Of a DNA stretch of 64,000 bases, positions 62,843 to 64,000 are shown one piece after another (position 1 is the first letter of the stretch; each line of letters begins with the position of its first letter). The position numbers and the translations under genes are program-made. A model generated the notes under the pieces. That model made no database searches. It had not been told where the DNA came from and saw only the letters and a program-made list of their open reading frames with translations. The stretch is from Acinetobacter qingfengensis (GTDB taxonomy: Bacteria; Pseudomonadota; Gammaproteobacteria; Pseudomonadales; Moraxellaceae): the NCBI RefSeq assembly GCF_008693185.1, contig NZ_VXKN01000004.1, forward strand, positions 62,001-126,000, read 5' to 3'.

Positions 62843-64000
62843 TTATGCATCTGTATCAGGTGTTGCCGGTTTTTTAGGTGGACGGCCACGTGGACGGCGA
62901 GGACGAGCAGGTTTCTCTTCTTCTGCGGTTTTGGCTTTACGTGTACGAGGTGCTTTGACTTTCTCTGTAGCAGGTACTGCATCAACGGGTGCCACTTGTT
63001 CTTCGCTAACATTGGCTTGAGCAACGGTTTCCACCGGTGTTTCTGCACTAGCTGTTTCGCTAGGGATAATAGCTTCCAAAGTTTTGTCAGATACTACTAC
63101 AGGCACATTGGCTGTTTCTGGTGCAGTAAGTTCAAAAGTAGGCTGGGCCACAGGATCCGAATGGTTTTCTTCAGTGCCTGTAATGGTTACTTGTCCTGCT
63201 TCAGTTGGTTCAGGCGTCGCCTGCTGTTTTTCCAAATCAGCCAGAAGTGCCTGTTTTGCCAGACGGCGACGTTCACGAGGGTCATTTGCCACACGTGTCG
63301 CTGGTGTTTCTGGCGGTGTTAATGGCAGTACTTCTACCTGTTCCTGATTGATGCTTGGTGGTAACACAACATCACGGGTAACAGGTTGTTGGGCATTTTG
63401 TTCAGCATTATCATCTTCTTCATTGATGGTGTTAACAGCCAAACTTTGTAAGTGTTTTTGTAATGCTCGGTTAAAAGTTGGAATTAAACCAAATTGTTCA
63501 ATCAAGACATTACAGTCTTCACCATAAATATGGCGAATTAGGCCACCTACATTAAATTGTGCCAGACTTGCCAATGCCTGTGCAGTTAATGCAGGTTTGC
63601 TATTCTTTTGTACTGCGGTTTGCGGTTTTTGTTGAGTTTTACGACGGCGGCGTTCGCGAGGGTCATTACTGGCTCGCTTAACTTCGCTTGATGCGGTCGT
63701 TTCTGACTGAACTACGGACTGCTTTTCCTGTTTGTCATCAGAAGTGGCATTTTGTTCTACTTCTTCTGCAAGGTGGGCGATTTGTTCCGCAGCAACAGGT
63801 GTGATTTCAACTGTTTGCTCAGGATGAATTGTTTGAGTTGCAGCAACTGGCACCGGAGCTGTTGCATGTGCCGGATTGATTGCCAAAATTTCAGTTTGCG
63901 CAGTATCCAGGTTAACTAGCATCGCTGTTGGTAATACTTCGGTCGCTGGTTGATCAATGATATGAACTTTTACACTGTCATCTGTCTTGTGTTGAGGTGC
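62843..64000 (-). CDS. rne: Ribonuclease E, C-terminal scaffold region (5' part outside the window)
   Basis: The last 385 residues of a protein whose start lies beyond 64000; the frame is open to the edge. The catalytic half is not visible. The visible part is low-complexity and probably disordered: long acidic/Thr/Pro/Val stretches, two copies of the basic motif NDPRERRR (in ASNDPRERRRRK and ANDPRERRRLAK), and an AT-hook-like tail RRPRGRPPKK. A short ordered island, FNVGGLIRHIYGEDCNVLIE, may be a protein-binding site. This layout fits Acinetobacter-type RNase E degradosome tails. The assignment rests on memory of those tails, without the catalytic domain as proof. Confidence 0.78.
   Translation of the reverse strand, partial: APQHKTDDSVKVHIIDQPATEVLPTAMLVNLDTAQTEILAINPAHATAPVPVAATQTIHPEQTVEITPVAAEQIAHLAEEVEQNATSDDKQEKQSVVQSETTASSEVKRASNDPRERRRRKTQQKPQTAVQKNSKPALTAQALASLAQFNVGGLIRHIYGEDCNVLIEQFGLIPTFNRALQKHLQSLAVNTINEEDDNAEQNAQQPVTRDVVLPPSINQEQVEVLPLTPPETPATRVANDPRERRRLAKQALLADLEKQQATPEPTEAGQVTITGTEENHSDPVAQPTFELTAPETANVPVVVSDKTLEAIIPSETASAETPVETVAQANVSEEQVAPVDAVPATEKVKAPRTRKAKTAEEEKPARPRRPRGRPPKKPATPDTDA

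Noticed and set aside
63084..63347. 87-codon plus-strand frame at the right end
   Set aside because: Antisense shadow of the low-complexity RNase E tail.

Overview
The window looks like a chromosomal segment of an Acinetobacter-like gammaproteobacterium (Moraxellaceae). The base composition is AT-rich. It carries a ubiE-ubiJ-ubiB block with an FFLEELY-type gene, a two-domain polyphosphate:AMP phosphotransferase like the one known from Acinetobacter, an AbeM-like MATE pump, recC-recB-recD followed by rpsO and pnp, and an RNase E with a long acidic/arginine-rich tail. No phage, insertion sequence or CRISPR array is visible. The genus is inferred from remembered protein families, not from a search.

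Layout. Positions 1-4777 (minus strand) hold a truncated patatin-like gene, ubiB, ubiJ, ubiE and an FFLEELY-type gene. A polyphosphate:AMP phosphotransferase follows at 5165-6595. From 6711 to 24373 lies an organosulfur island. At its centre is a compact minus-strand operon (20305 to 13322): luciferase-like monooxygenase, M20 amidohydrolase, NtaA/SnaA-type monooxygenase, periplasmic binding lipoprotein, an unrecognised 79-residue protein, GNAT acetyltransferase, ABC permease and ABC ATPase. This gene set matches the Bacillus ytm/cmo-type route that takes up S-substituted cysteines, N-acetylates them, oxidises and cleaves the C-S bond, and deacetylates the product to cysteine. Around it are two near-twin TonB receptors, a second copy of the binding lipoprotein, a third luciferase-like monooxygenase, a stand-alone cysteine desulfurase and a glutathione transferase.

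Positions 24905-32361 hold a second accessory system. A divergent GntR/UTRA regulator, with an operator-like palindrome, faces a close-packed operon: signal-less NMT1/THI5-like protein, APH-fold kinase, two-domain rhodanese, TonB receptor, PnuC-type transporter and exported HAD acid phosphatase. The logic suggests salvage of a phosphorylated vitamin, possibly thiamine-related, but the substrate is not proven.

Positions 33147-45304 are housekeeping: recC, recB, recD, rpsO and pnp. A 12-bp tandem array of DnaA-box-like units lies at the recB-recD junction. Between recD and rpsO is a perfect GacA-type box (TGTAAG-N6-CTTACA), followed at the expected distance by a short structured transcript with five GGA motifs and an intrinsic terminator. 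This is a strong candidate for an RsmY/RsmZ-like CsrA-titrating sRNA and is the most striking finding of the window.

The rest contains a lipoprotein pseudogene with one in-frame stop, dctA behind several palindromes, a YdcH-family gene, a CorA/ZntB-type transporter, cbpM-cbpA, a Zur-box-controlled L31 type B gene, a second ABC1-family kinase, a MATE pump, a DMT-type membrane protein and hemW. It ends with a divergent FecI/FecR/STN-receptor iron-signalling set with two Fur boxes, two identical tRNA-Lys genes, a long-chain acyl-CoA synthetase and the 3' end of rne.
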